From Flavobacterium sp. CFS9 (GTDB lineage: Bacteria > Bacteroidota > Bacteroidia > Flavobacteriales > Flavobacteriaceae): a stretch of DNA of 64,000 bases. Made by a program: the position numbers and the translations under genes. Below the pieces are notes generated by a model that was not told the DNA's origin, made no database searches, and saw nothing but the letters and a program-made list of their open reading frames with translations. Location of the stretch: contig NZ_AP031573.1 in the NCBI RefSeq assembly GCF_041154745.1, positions 930,001 through 994,000 of the forward strand. The letters run 5' to 3'. Within the stretch, counting starts at the first letter, position 1, and each line of letters starts with the position of its first letter. Below, one piece after another: positions 23,961 to 32,961 of this stretch.

Positions 23961-24836
23961 ATGAAAAAGAATACGGCCCTTCTTCTATTATTATTGGTTA
24001 CGACCTTAACTTTTGCCCAGCGAAGAGAAAAAATAAAAGGATCTAAAATTGTAACCACCTCGGTAAAAGAAGTTGGTGAATTTGACGGTATTGAAGCCGA
24101 TGATAATCTGGAAGTTTACCTGGAACCAGGAGAAAAAAACGAAATCAGAATTGAAGCCGATGACAATCTGCATGAAATCATTGGAACGGATTTAAGAGAA
24201 AAAGTACTTCGTCTCTATACTGCCAAAGAAAGTACGATCTTCAAAAAACTGGTCGTTCACGTTATTTATACCGGTACATTAAAAACCGTAATTGCCAAAA
24301 ACGAGACTGTAGTCTATGCTATTCAGGAGCTTAAATTAGACGATATCACTTTTCATAGCTTCGATTACGCTAAATTATTACTCAACGTAAATTCAAAAAA
24401 GTTCAGTTTGTTTGCAGATGACAGATCCAAAACCGAGCTAAACTTAAAATCAGAAGACGCTTCCTTACAACTAAGTAAAAACTCTTCGATTAAAACATTA
24501 GTTTCTGCCATAAAATTCAAATGTGATTTGTACCAAAAAACAACTGCTGCCATTGAAGGTATTGCCGAAAAAGCAACAATCCGTTTAGACAACAACTCTG
24601 TTTTTACCGGAATAAAATTTACTTTAAAAGATGCTAACGTTACCACAGAAGGCTATTCTGTGGCTACAATTTTAGCGGAGAACAATTTAGCAATTGCTGC
24701 CGGAGATAAGTCGGAGGTATCACTGTTTGGAAATCCTAAAATCGAACTAACCCGTTTTAGCGAGGAAGCAAAACTCATCAAAAAACCAAGTCCTGTCCCT
24801 GTAAAAGCTAAAGCAACGACACCATTACAAGGATAG
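23961..24836 (+). CDS. GIN-domain-like (DUF2807) exported protein
   Basis: A 291-residue exported protein with signal peptide (ALLLLLLVTTLTFAQ). It has the DUF2807 opening SVKEVGEFDGIEADDNLEVYLEPGEK and a repeated EADDNL segment, followed by stacked beta-strands (LLLNVNSKKFSLFADDRSKTELNLK). The C-terminus is basic and proline-rich (KKPSPVPVKAKATT). It resembles the lipoprotein upstream and is probably a paralogue, but has its own promoter. Function unknown. Confidence 0.8.
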   Translation: MKKNTALLLLLLVTTLTFAQRREKIKGSKIVTTSVKEVGEFDGIEADDNLEVYLEPGEKNEIRIEADDNLHEIIGTDLREKVLRLYTAKESTIFKKLVVHVIYTGTLKTVIAKNETVVYAIQELKLDDITFHSFDYAKLLLNVNSKKFSLFADDRSKTELNLKSEDASLQLSKNSSIKTLVSAIKFKCDLYQKTTAAIEGIAEKATIRLDNNSVFTGIKFTLKDANVTTEGYSVATILAENNLAIAAGDKSEVSLFGNPKIELTRFSEEAKLIKKPSPVPVKAKATTPLQG

Positions 24837-24975
24837 AGCTTATATGGTTGGAATGAGGGGAATTGATAAAACGATAATGAACACCTACCCAACCTACTAA
24901 TCTCGGAGAAGCACAAAGACTCAAAGTTTTTACTTTCTAAAATATACCGAACTGATTAACTCGTAAACAAAAACA

Positions 24976-25007
24976 AAAAGTCCATTCGCAAAAACGAATG
25001 GACTTTT
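24976..25007. terminator. Bidirectional terminator
   Basis: AAAAGTCCATTCG and CGAATGGACTTTT form a 13-bp stem with a 6-nt A-rich loop between the GIN gene (+) and trxB (-). Confidence 0.85.
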
Positions 25008-25100
25008 CTCTTATCAGAGTTCCAACAACTTGAAACTTTCAGACTTGAAGCTCCTCTACAGCTCAGAACCTCAGAGCCTTAGCTCCTTAGAACCTTTCCT

Positions 25101-26048
25101 CTACTCTTTCGCAGCAAGATATCTCTCAGCATCCAAAGCAGCCATACATCCTGTACCTGCAGCAGTAATGGCCTGACGGTATACATGATCAGCAGCATCT
25201 CCGGCTACAAAAACACCTTCTACATTAGTTTTAGAAGTTCCCGGAACATTTACGATATAACCGGTTTCATCAAGTGTGATGTAATCTGCAAAAATATCTG
25301 TATTCGGTTTATGACCAATGGCAACGAAAAATCCGGTTGCCGGAATGTCGAAAATTTCACCAGTCGTTTTGTTTTTTGCTTTTATAGCGTGTACTACATT
25401 ATCGTCACCTAAAACTTCAACGGTATCGTGGTTCATCAAAATCTCGATATTTTCGGTTTTACGAACGCGTTCTTCCATAATTTTTGAAGCTCTGAATTTC
25501 TCGCTTCTTACCAACATCGTTACTTTTTTACAAAGTTTAGACAGGTAATGTGCTTCTTCACAAGCTGAGTCTCCGGCTCCTACAATAACCACTTCCTGAT
25601 TGCGGTAGAAGAATCCATCACAAACAGCACAAGCAGAAACTCCTCCACCCATTTGTAAATAATGCTGCTCTGAAGGCAATCCTAAATATTTAGCCGAAGC
25701 TCCTGTAGAAATAATAACAGTTTCACAGTGTAATTCTATCGTATCGTTAATCCAAACTTTATGAATATCTCCCGAAAAATCAACTTTAGTAGCCCATCCG
25801 TCACGAATATCAGCACCAAAACGTTTTGCTTGTTCTTGTAATTGAATCATCATCTCCGGTCCTGTAACTCCATCCACATAACCCGGGAAATTTTCTACTT
25901 CATTAGTTGTAGTCAATTGCCCCCCTGGCTGCATTCCCTGATATAAAACCGGATTCATATTTGCTCTGGCAGCATAAATAGCAGCAGTGTAACCCGCCGG
26001 ACCTGAACCAATAATAAGGCATTTAATTTTTTCGATTGTATCTGACAT
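25101..26048 (-). CDS. trxB: Thioredoxin-disulfide reductase
   Basis: A 315-residue cytoplasmic flavoenzyme that transfers electrons from NADPH to thioredoxin. Visible are the FAD GxGxxG motif (IIGSGPAGYTAAIYAARA), the redox-active CAVC at residues 140-143, the NADPH site GAGDSACEEAHYLS, and the C-terminal FAD motif VFVAGDAAD followed by RQAITAAGTGCMAALDAE. Length matches the family. It is a single gene with a terminator at the 3' side shared with the upstream plus-strand gene. Confidence 0.97.
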   Translation of the reverse strand: MSDTIEKIKCLIIGSGPAGYTAAIYAARANMNPVLYQGMQPGGQLTTTNEVENFPGYVDGVTGPEMMIQLQEQAKRFGADIRDGWATKVDFSGDIHKVWINDTIELHCETVIISTGASAKYLGLPSEQHYLQMGGGVSACAVCDGFFYRNQEVVIVGAGDSACEEAHYLSKLCKKVTMLVRSEKFRASKIMEERVRKTENIEILMNHDTVEVLGDDNVVHAIKAKNKTTGEIFDIPATGFFVAIGHKPNTDIFADYITLDETGYIVNVPGTSKTNVEGVFVAGDAADHVYRQAITAAGTGCMAALDAERYLAAKE

Positions 26049-26375
26049 AATATGATTGTATTATTAATTAATGGTCACAAAAATAAGTTTTTATTGTTGG
26101 AAAACGGAACAGATTAAATCAGTTTTAACTATTTCTCAATAGAGGTTTTAACCTTCCAAGAAAAATTAAAAATGGAAACAGAATACTACTGCTTTAAAAA
26201 GCCACCCTCTAATTACAGAAGACTTTCTTCTTTTGACTATATTTGACCACCAATAATACTCATTTTCAAAAACTTAACCAATCCATTTCAACGCCTTAAC
26301 AAACCTCAACCCCATTTATTCTATCTTAAATCCTTATAAAATGTAACGTTAATTCACAAATTATACCTTCAGGAT
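26049..26375. other. Divergent intergenic region trxB / esterase
   Basis: About 330 bp without a supported gene. A TATATTTG box occurs at 26238-26245 (+ strand), but it is 130 nt from the next ATG and lacks a TTG at the right distance. Confidence 0.35.
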
Positions 26376-28265
26376 ATGGGAACAAAAGAAAAACTGATAT
26401 GTCTGGTACTGTTTATTTTTCAACTGATGCAGGCACAATCTTCGAAATCAGAAGAGATACGCTTTCTGGATTTCACTCCTGTTATTGACGGAAAGCTGGA
26501 CGACAAACTACTAAATCTTAAGAAAAAAGAATTCAATCATTTTTTTCAGTTTGACAATCCTGCGGTCACACCCACTAAAGTAAATTATCTGTTGGGATAT
26601 ACCGCAACACATCTTTATTTATATATCGAAGCTAAAGCGGATAGTATTACTTATCGCGATAGAGGATTTATTAATGGTGACGGCTTTAAATTATTACTGG
26701 CAAAACGTCAAAATGATTCGCTTACAGATGAATACTATGACATTGTCTTCTCTCCTTCTAAAGACAAAAAATACTGGGCCCGAAAAAGAATCTGGGACTA
26801 CAATCGAAACCAAAACCATGGTAAAAAATTAAGCCGCGAAACCCGCTTCGAAGAGATTTCTCATAATGGGAAATGCGGTTTCGAAGTACTGCTGACATGG
26901 AAAGACGCATACCCTTATCATCCCTGGTTTTCTAACCCATTAGGATATAATCTGTATTTTGCAAAAGCCATACCAAACAATGCTGCAAATGGCTACTCGG
27001 TTGTTAAGGATGAAGGCATCTGGGACGAAGAAATTCCAAAAAGGAATTTCATGCCAATCGCTTTTGAAGAACCTAAAAAGGTAAACCAACCCATTATAGT
27101 AGCTCAGCTATTCAAAAGAAATATTCAGGCTGACGAACCTCTGCAATTAAATCTAATAACAATAGCAAAAACAGTTCTGAATAAAACTATTGACGTTACA
27201 ATCCAAAATGATTCTTCCAGAATATTTCTTGATAAAAAAATAAAAGTCAGTTTTAAAAATAAACTACAGCGAGAATCAATTCCCTTTGATTCCCATAATT
27301 TAAAACCGGGTCATTATAATTTTCTCATTCGTTCAGCCTCTGATACAATTGCACCATATGATTTTGTTATTTTCCCTAAGTTTAACTTCGACAGCATTCG
27401 TTCACAAATTACCAGAAATCCATACCATTTACAGCAAGGTACTATAAATACCCTGTTGTTTAAAACAAACGAGGTCCAACAGCATTTCAACAATTTGAAA
27501 TCCTACGAAAACGGGAAAAATGTATTGAAAGAATATCTCCAATTTGAAACGGAATTGAATTCCTTTTTAAAAGGCGGCGATCCTTACAAGGGAATTGCAA
27601 AACCTTATCGAAGAGCCTTCCAATCAAAATACGATGCTACTTTTCAACCTTACACTATAAAATTACCACAAGATTACAACCCTGAAAAAAAATACCCTCT
27701 ACTGGTTTTTCTTCATGGCAGCGGGCAAGATGAACAGACCGTCTTAAGCCAGGCCAGAAGCGGTGGTAATTTTATTGAGATTGCTCCGTTTGCCAGAGAT
27801 AGGTATAACTGTTATGATTCTGAAAGTTCGCAAAATGACATTATGGAAGCCATTGAAGATGTAGTGCTGCACTTTTCAGGTGATAAAAGCAAAATCGTTA
27901 TTGCCGGATTTTCGATGGGTGGCTATGGTGCCTTGCGAACCTACTACCAGCATCCTGAACTTTATAAAGGAGTAGCCGTTTTTGCAGGGCATCCCGATTT
28001 GGCAAATGAGTGGCTGGGCACAGGACATCCGAATTTTTTAGAGGATCAATTTCTGGTTCCCTTTTTAAAAACTCCTGTTTTTGTTTATCATGGAAAAAAA
28101 GATGGAGCTTTACCCGTATCGGTCGCAGAAAAATTAATACAAAAACTAAATTCGAATGGAGTTCCTGTCATCAGAAGAATAATTGAAGACAAAACCCACG
28201 AATACCCTGACGCGGAAACCAATAAAATCTACTTTGAATGGCTGACTAAGATCACAGAAAAGTAG
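26376..28265 (+). CDS. CBM9-like domain fused to an alpha/beta-hydrolase (putative esterase)
   Basis: A 629-residue exported protein (signal peptide ends near LMQAQS). Residues ~25-220 resemble a carbohydrate-binding family 9/DOMON-like sandwich (TPVIDGKLDD, HLYLYIEAKADS, NGDGFKLLLA, GFEVLLTWKD). A linker domain (~225-335) is beta-rich. Residues ~420-629 form an alpha/beta-hydrolase close to feruloyl-esterase/PHB-depolymerase types: oxyanion FLHGSG, nucleophile elbow GFSMGGYGAL, acid loop YHGKKDGALP and histidine KTHEYPD. It probably deacylates an extracellular carbohydrate or ester. Monocistronic, ended by a terminator. The natural substrate is not deducible. Confidence 0.8.
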   Translation: MGTKEKLICLVLFIFQLMQAQSSKSEEIRFLDFTPVIDGKLDDKLLNLKKKEFNHFFQFDNPAVTPTKVNYLLGYTATHLYLYIEAKADSITYRDRGFINGDGFKLLLAKRQNDSLTDEYYDIVFSPSKDKKYWARKRIWDYNRNQNHGKKLSRETRFEEISHNGKCGFEVLLTWKDAYPYHPWFSNPLGYNLYFAKAIPNNAANGYSVVKDEGIWDEEIPKRNFMPIAFEEPKKVNQPIIVAQLFKRNIQADEPLQLNLITIAKTVLNKTIDVTIQNDSSRIFLDKKIKVSFKNKLQRESIPFDSHNLKPGHYNFLIRSASDTIAPYDFVIFPKFNFDSIRSQITRNPYHLQQGTINTLLFKTNEVQQHFNNLKSYENGKNVLKEYLQFETELNSFLKGGDPYKGIAKPYRRAFQSKYDATFQPYTIKLPQDYNPEKKYPLLVFLHGSGQDEQTVLSQARSGGNFIEIAPFARDRYNCYDSESSQNDIMEAIEDVVLHFSGDKSKIVIAGFSMGGYGALRTYYQHPELYKGVAVFAGHPDLANEWLGTGHPNFLEDQFLVPFLKTPVFVYHGKKDGALPVSVAEKLIQKLNSNGVPVIRRIIEDKTHEYPDAETNKIYFEWLTKITEK

Positions 28266-28281
28266 TCATTGAGATGTACAT

Positions 28282-28318
28282 AAAATCCGTAAAGCTTCAA
28301 TCAAACTTTACGGATTTT
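28282..28318. terminator. Bidirectional terminator
   Basis: AAAATCCGTAAAG and CTTTACGGATTTT form a 13-bp stem with an 11-nt loop between convergent genes. Confidence 0.85.
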
Positions 28319-28330
28319 AAAATTTTTAAA

Positions 28331-29272
28331 CTAAATCGTGGTTACCTTCGACAAATCGACTCCAACACCTTTGAGTGCTGCATAAGTTAATTTATCCATC
28401 ACTGCCCCTTCAAAACAGATGGTCTGAAGCGTTTTGTAATATCTGTTTGTCAATGCAAACGTCGGACGGAACGAAACATTTCTGAAGACTGCTCCCTTAA
28501 ATGAAACTTTATTCAATGCCGCATTAGAAAAGTTCACATCCATAAAAATATGTCCATCAAGACAAAGCCCCGACAAATCTGAATATTTAAAATCGACCCC
28601 ATTAAAAATACAATCTATAAAGGTTATTTTACGAAGATCAGCTCTGGTTAGCTTTACATCTACCAGTTCTGTATCCATAAACTTTACTCCGCTCAACTCT
28701 GAAGCACTGAATTCGGTGCGCACGAGAGTCGCCTTGATGAAACTGGCATTGGAAAGATCAAGTGCAGAAAAAGTACAATCTGTCAGATTCGCTCCGGTAA
28801 AATTAGCTTCACGCACATCACTACCTTTAAATACACTACCGGTTAGATCGGCATTCGAAAAGTCGCTGTCACGCAAATCACTTCCAACAAATCTTCTGTT
28901 GACCAGACTAACTCCCGCTAAGTCCGTTTTTGCAAGGGCACTGCCACTAAAATTGATCAATAATGGCCGCTCCGGTCTGTCAGAAGCATCCACTTCTTTA
29001 GATCCTTTTTGTTCCTGTACGTTAGTATCATTAATTATCTTAGAAATTGGCATACTTTCAGAAGATTGAAGATTTTCTGAAAAATAATTAAGATCTACGT
29101 TTAAAATTTCTGCAAGTCGGTCTAAAGTAGCAATATCCGGAAAGGATTCTCCTCGTTCCCATTTCCCTACTGCCTGCGGACTGATAAATAAAAGTTGAGC
29201 AAGTTGCGCCTGAGACATGTTTTGCTCTTTTCGTGCTTTGGCAATCTTGTTGCCGATTTTGTTAGCTTTCAT
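28331..29272 (-). CDS. XRE-type HTH fused to pentapeptide repeats
   Basis: A 313-residue soluble protein. Residues 1-66 are a Cro/C1-type helix-turn-helix (IGNKIAKARKEQNMSQAQLAQLL, ISPQAVGKWERGESFPD). After a linker (~67-105), residues ~105-290 are pentapeptide repeats of A(D/N)Lxx type (GVSLVNRRFVGSDLRDSDFSN, ANLTDCTFSALDLSNASF), which coil into a right-handed quadrilateral helix that in MfpA/Qnr proteins mimics DNA. The combination suggests a DNA-binding regulator whose repeat part contacts DNA or a partner. Two 11-bp direct repeats lie 69-100 bp upstream and may be its own operator. Single gene. Confidence 0.88.
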   Translation of the reverse strand: MKANKIGNKIAKARKEQNMSQAQLAQLLFISPQAVGKWERGESFPDIATLDRLAEILNVDLNYFSENLQSSESMPISKIINDTNVQEQKGSKEVDASDRPERPLLINFSGSALAKTDLAGVSLVNRRFVGSDLRDSDFSNADLTGSVFKGSDVREANFTGANLTDCTFSALDLSNASFIKATLVRTEFSASELSGVKFMDTELVDVKLTRADLRKITFIDCIFNGVDFKYSDLSGLCLDGHIFMDVNFSNAALNKVSFKGAVFRNVSFRPTFALTNRYYKTLQTICFEGAVMDKLTYAALKGVGVDLSKVTTI

Positions 29273-29340
29273 AAATACTATCTTTTGTGATACCGCAAAA
29301 TTAGTTTGACTTATTCTCTGAAGCCTTAAAAATACCGCTC

Positions 29341-29372
29341 CTTATAGTTGTTATCACACTACTTATAGTTGT
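29341..29372. promoter_or_regulatory. Tandem 11-bp direct repeats upstream of the XRE gene
   Basis: CTTATAGTTGT at 29341-29351 and 29362-29372, a 21-bp period (two helical turns), 69 bp upstream of the XRE-pentapeptide start. Candidate autoregulatory site. Confidence 0.45.
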
Positions 29373-29550
29373 ATTTCGCAACTGACGGTAGCCGGTAACA
29401 AATTTAAAGACTATACCCTCCAAACAAACTGTAATCTCAGAAAAAAATAAGAAGCAATTAAAGAATATTTTTTTGTCCTAATAACAAAGTACACTAGACA
29501 TAAAAGCGTTTGAATATTTTCCACAATAAAACAAAACGGGTAAAAAACAA

Positions 29551-29577
29551 AAAAGACTTTTGTCGGGATTCTAAACC
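29551..29577. repeat. Fragment matching tRNA-Pro 3' end and terminator
   Basis: AAAAGACTTTTGTCGGG is identical to 31770-31786 (terminator plus last bases of tRNA-Pro), followed by ATTCTAAACC, resembling ATTCGAACC of the T arm. Confidence 0.4.
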
Positions 29578-29676
29578 AATTCATTTTTAGTTCCTGAAAA
29601 TACACGACCTAATAAAGAATTCAGAATTCGACGCCAGTTTTTCTTACCAAACAGAATTCAATAAACAAACTCAATC

Positions 29677-31374
29677 TTATTGAACAACAAGTTTCTCAGT
29701 TGATTCAGCTCCATCCTGATTTACTTTCATGATATAAACTCCTTTCTGCAAGTCCCCAATATTTACTTCCCTGTCTGTTGTCTGAACAGATAAAACCTTT
29801 TTTCCTGACACATCAAATATTTTTATATCCTTTATAAAAGTTGATTTAGTTTCTATATAAACTTTTCCATGTTGTACAGGATTGGGGTACACTACAAAAC
29901 CTTCAATTTTATTATTGACTACTCCTAAACTACTTTTTTCGACCGTTACCGTATAGGTTTTTACGGTACCATCCTGAGAGGTAACTTCTATCTTAACAAC
30001 GGTACTGGCACCGGCGACCAAATCTATTTTTTGCGAAGGGCTTCCACTAACCACTGCTACCTCATTTACTTTTATCGTCGCATTAGCATTGGTGGCAACC
30101 GGTGTTACTGTTATGCTACTGACTTCGTTAGACACTCTCGCTTTGTAATCTTTAGTTTCTGATGAAAAAAACGGATCCAGAGTTCCGACACTACAACTCA
30201 AATTACTCAAACTAGCGATATTACTTATTGTAGTAACTGCTGCGGGATTACCGGTACTTGTTGTGGTTAAATAGGAAGGATAGTCTGGGAAGCCATTAAA
30301 CTCCATCACGATTGCCTGATAAGTCTTTCCTGTGGTCAAACCAGTTATCTCTATCTTATTATCGGTATTAATCTTGCAAATGGCATACCAGCCTGTTGTA
30401 CCTATCTGATCTCCTAAACCGAAAACCTTATTCTCTGCAAAATAAATATTATCCGGTACAGGAGCAGAACCGGAATTTGCTCCTTCGCGCATAAAAACTA
30501 TCCTCCCTTTTCCATTACCATTGGTCCAGTTCAAGGTCGTACCTGTTGCTGTTGTATTAGTAAAATTAAGGTCTCTGGCCTGAATCGTAGGTTGCGGCAA
30601 AAATCTAAAAACACTTATACTATACTTTTTCACAGTACCATCCTCAGCTGTGACTTCTATGCCAATCGTATTCTCTCCCTCGATCAAATCTATTCTATCT
30701 GAAGGTATTCCACTATACTCTGTTAGCCCATTTACTTTTATCGCCGCATTAGCATTGGTAGCAACCGGTGTTACTTTTATGCTGCTGACTTCGTTAGACA
30801 CTCTCACTTTGTAATCTGTAGTTTCTGATGAAAAAACCGGATCCAGCGTTCCGTCACTACTACTCAAATTGCTCAAAGTAGCCACATTGCTTTTTTTTGG
30901 TGTCGTCAATGTTACAGAATTACCAGAGTTGATTGTTCTTAAATAAAATGTATGGTTACTACTTATATAGTAGTTACTAGCGAACACCTGTACCTGATAG
31001 GTAGTCTCAGGAGTCAGATCGTTTATTCTTAAACTATTATTCGACCTAGTATCTGCTACACAATACCAGCCAGATGTCCCAATTTGGTCTCCTGAACCAA
31101 AAAAACTATTAGGTACGTAATTAACATTATCTAGCGGAATTGCATTGGGGCTGGTACTTGTTCCTTTACGGATAAATACTGTACTATATAGTCCATCCCC
31201 AGATTGCCAACTAATAGTCGCTGATGTTCCTGTAGTATTCGTAACAACAAGATTAGAACATTGTATAGTAGGCGTGGTCTTCTGTGCTACCACCGTTTGA
31301 AAAACCCACAAAAAAGTGATCATATAAACTAAAGATGACCTTTTCAGAAATAAGAAAGTAAAAATACGATTCAT
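29677..31374 (-). CDS. T9SS-secreted protein with cadherin-like beta-sandwich repeats
   Basis: A 565-residue exported protein. After a signal peptide (ends near VVAQ) the order is: FN3-like unit (~35-145), cadherin-like beta-sandwich (ATLSNLSSSDGTLDPVFSSE..., ~160-255), second FN3-like unit (~265-375), second cadherin-like unit (ASLSNLSCSVGTLDPFFSSE..., ~385-478), and a type A T9SS sorting domain (VVYPNPVQHGKVYIE; GDLQKGVYIMKV; TEKLVVQ). The two halves are a duplication visible at DNA level. No catalytic domain is seen; likely a surface-bound adhesin or scaffold. It is flanked by fragments of tRNA-Pro. Confidence 0.88.
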   Translation of the reverse strand: MNRIFTFLFLKRSSLVYMITFLWVFQTVVAQKTTPTIQCSNLVVTNTTGTSATISWQSGDGLYSTVFIRKGTSTSPNAIPLDNVNYVPNSFFGSGDQIGTSGWYCVADTRSNNSLRINDLTPETTYQVQVFASNYYISSNHTFYLRTINSGNSVTLTTPKKSNVATLSNLSSSDGTLDPVFSSETTDYKVRVSNEVSSIKVTPVATNANAAIKVNGLTEYSGIPSDRIDLIEGENTIGIEVTAEDGTVKKYSISVFRFLPQPTIQARDLNFTNTTATGTTLNWTNGNGKGRIVFMREGANSGSAPVPDNIYFAENKVFGLGDQIGTTGWYAICKINTDNKIEITGLTTGKTYQAIVMEFNGFPDYPSYLTTTSTGNPAAVTTISNIASLSNLSCSVGTLDPFFSSETKDYKARVSNEVSSITVTPVATNANATIKVNEVAVVSGSPSQKIDLVAGASTVVKIEVTSQDGTVKTYTVTVEKSSLGVVNNKIEGFVVYPNPVQHGKVYIETKSTFIKDIKIFDVSGKKVLSVQTTDREVNIGDLQKGVYIMKVNQDGAESTEKLVVQ

Positions 31375-31670
31375 GTCAAAATGTTTTTTTTTAAATTTTT
31401 AATCTATAATCGAAATTTCCTGCAGTGCCATTTTTAATACTTTTGGCACTTTTGACAATGCAACTCCGTTTTATTTAATAGTTAAATTATTACAATAAAA
31501 AACAAAGTAAGAAGTAAAAAAAAAGGAAGAGTTCGCAATTCAATAAACACAACCCCAGATGTAATAATTGGGTGATTCATGTAATAAACGGGAAAGTGAG
31601 TAATGAAGAAGGTTTGGAGTACTGGCTATCTTGAGATGCTTATTTGTAAAAAACAAAAAAATGGGAGGAA
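31375..31670. other. Gene-free AT-rich spacer
   Basis: Upstream region of the T9SS gene; no ORF or box that I can support. Confidence 0.35.
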
Positions 31671-31705
31671 TTTTATCGGGGTGCCCCGATTCGAACCTGC
31701 GGCCT
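31671..31705 (-). pseudogene. tRNA-Pro 3' fragment
   Basis: Matches the 3' end of the intact tRNA-Pro at 31782-31856: TCGGGGTG and GATTCGAACCTGCGGCCT are shared, but four bases of the T stem differ so the arm cannot pair, and no 5' half is present. Possibly an att-like relic. Confidence 0.5.
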
Positions 31706-31744
31706 TCCCGATTACTGTTCTGATGTATGATTTAAGTTTAAAGC

Positions 31745-31780
31745 AAAAAAAAAGTCTTTCCAAAATATGAAAAGACTTTT
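31745..31780 (-). terminator. Terminator of tRNA-Pro
   Basis: AAAAGTCTTTC pairs with GAAAAGACTTTT (one mismatch region), and the minus strand ends in a nine-T run, starting right after the tRNA 3' end. Confidence 0.8.
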
Positions 31781-31781
31781 G

Positions 31782-31856
31782 TCGGGGTGGCAGGATTCGA
31801 ACCTGCGGCCTCCTGCTCCCAAAGCAGGCGCGATAACCGGGCTACGCTACACCCCG
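31782..31856 (-). tRNA. tRNA-Pro (anticodon TGG)
   Basis: The minus strand folds as a cloverleaf: acceptor CGGGGTG/CACCCCG, anticodon stem-loop CTGCT-TTTGGGA-style arm with anticodon TGG (CCTGCTTTGGGAGCAGG), and T arm GCAGG TTCGAAT CCTGC. CCA is not encoded. A strong terminator follows directly. Two degenerate 3' fragments of this tRNA lie downstream on the same side. Confidence 0.95.
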
Positions 31857-32188
31857 TAAGCGGGTGCAAAGATAGAACTATTTTTCGCTTATCCAAAAAC
31901 AATTTGCGAAATATCACAAAAAATATTTCCTGTAAATCCTAATTGAGAGAAAATCAGCGTATATAAACTTAATATTTTTAGAACATTTTTTTTAAAACTG
32001 CGCATTTTGTTGCAGAGCCTACCATAAAAGAGAGCGAAATTTCGCAGTTCTATCGATTTACTTTAACATTTAAATCTGGCAAAACACGCACCATACAACG
32101 ATTAACCGAAGATTCACAAATGTTAACAAAATAGATTTTCAGAAACCATAAATAATTGTATTTTTACGGTTCAAAATTCAGAAAATAA
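31857..32188. other. Divergent region tRNA-Pro / parA
   Basis: About 330 bp without a supported gene. It must contain the promoters for both sides, but I see no full TTG-N19-TAnnTTTG match. Confidence 0.4.
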
Positions 32189-32956
32189 ATGGGCAAAATC
32201 ATTGCGATTGCTAATCAAAAAGGAGGCGTTGGAAAGACTACAACATCTGTAAATCTTGCAGCCTCATTAGGTGTTTTAGAAAAAAAAGTATTATTGATCG
32301 ATGCCGATCCACAAGCCAATGCTACATCTGGCCTTGGGATTGACGTAGAATCAGTTGAAGCCGGAACTTATCAAATCCTGGAACACAGTATAACACCAAA
32401 AGAAGCTGTATTAAAATGTACATCTCCAAATGTCGATGTGATACCTGCACACATTGACCTTGTTGCCATCGAAATCGAATTGGTTGACAAAGAAAACAGA
32501 GAGTACATGCTTAAAAAAGCATTAGAAAGTGTAAGAGACGAATATGATTATATCATTATCGACTGTGCTCCTTCTCTGGGTTTATTAACCCTGAATGCCT
32601 TAACTGCTTCTGATTCTGTAGTTATTCCTATTCAATGTGAATATTTTGCACTTGAAGGATTAGGAAAATTATTGAACACCATAAAAAGTATTCAAAAAAT
32701 ACACAACCCGGATCTTGACATTGAAGGATTGTTACTAACCATGTACGATTCGAGATTACGTTTATCTAATCAGGTTGTAGAAGAGGTTCAAAAACACTTT
32801 AATGATATGGTTTTTGATACCGTTATTCAACGAAATGTTAAACTGAGCGAAGCACCAAGTTTTGGAGAAAGCATCATAAATTATGACGCAACCAGTAAAG
32901 GAGCTGTTAATTACATTAATTTAGCTCAGGAGATTATAAAGAAAAACAGCAAATAG
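32189..32956 (+). CDS. parA: Chromosome partitioning ATPase ParA (Soj)
   Basis: A 255-residue MinD/ParA-type ATPase that drives segregation of the replication origin with ParB. The deviant Walker A KGGVGKTTTSVNLAA is at residues ~10-24, Walker A' LIDADPQANATSGLG follows, and Walker B is YIIIDCAPSLGLLTLNAL. The lack of an N-terminal DNA-binding extension marks the short chromosomal (Soj) type. parB starts 5 nt downstream; the block parA-parB-DUF5683-dapB-lepB is conserved in Flavobacteriia. Confidence 0.96.
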   Translation: MGKIIAIANQKGGVGKTTTSVNLAASLGVLEKKVLLIDADPQANATSGLGIDVESVEAGTYQILEHSITPKEAVLKCTSPNVDVIPAHIDLVAIEIELVDKENREYMLKKALESVRDEYDYIIIDCAPSLGLLTLNALTASDSVVIPIQCEYFALEGLGKLLNTIKSIQKIHNPDLDIEGLLLTMYDSRLRLSNQVVEEVQKHFNDMVFDTVIQRNVKLSEAPSFGESIINYDATSKGAVNYINLAQEIIKKNSK

Positions 32957-32961
32957 TTTTT

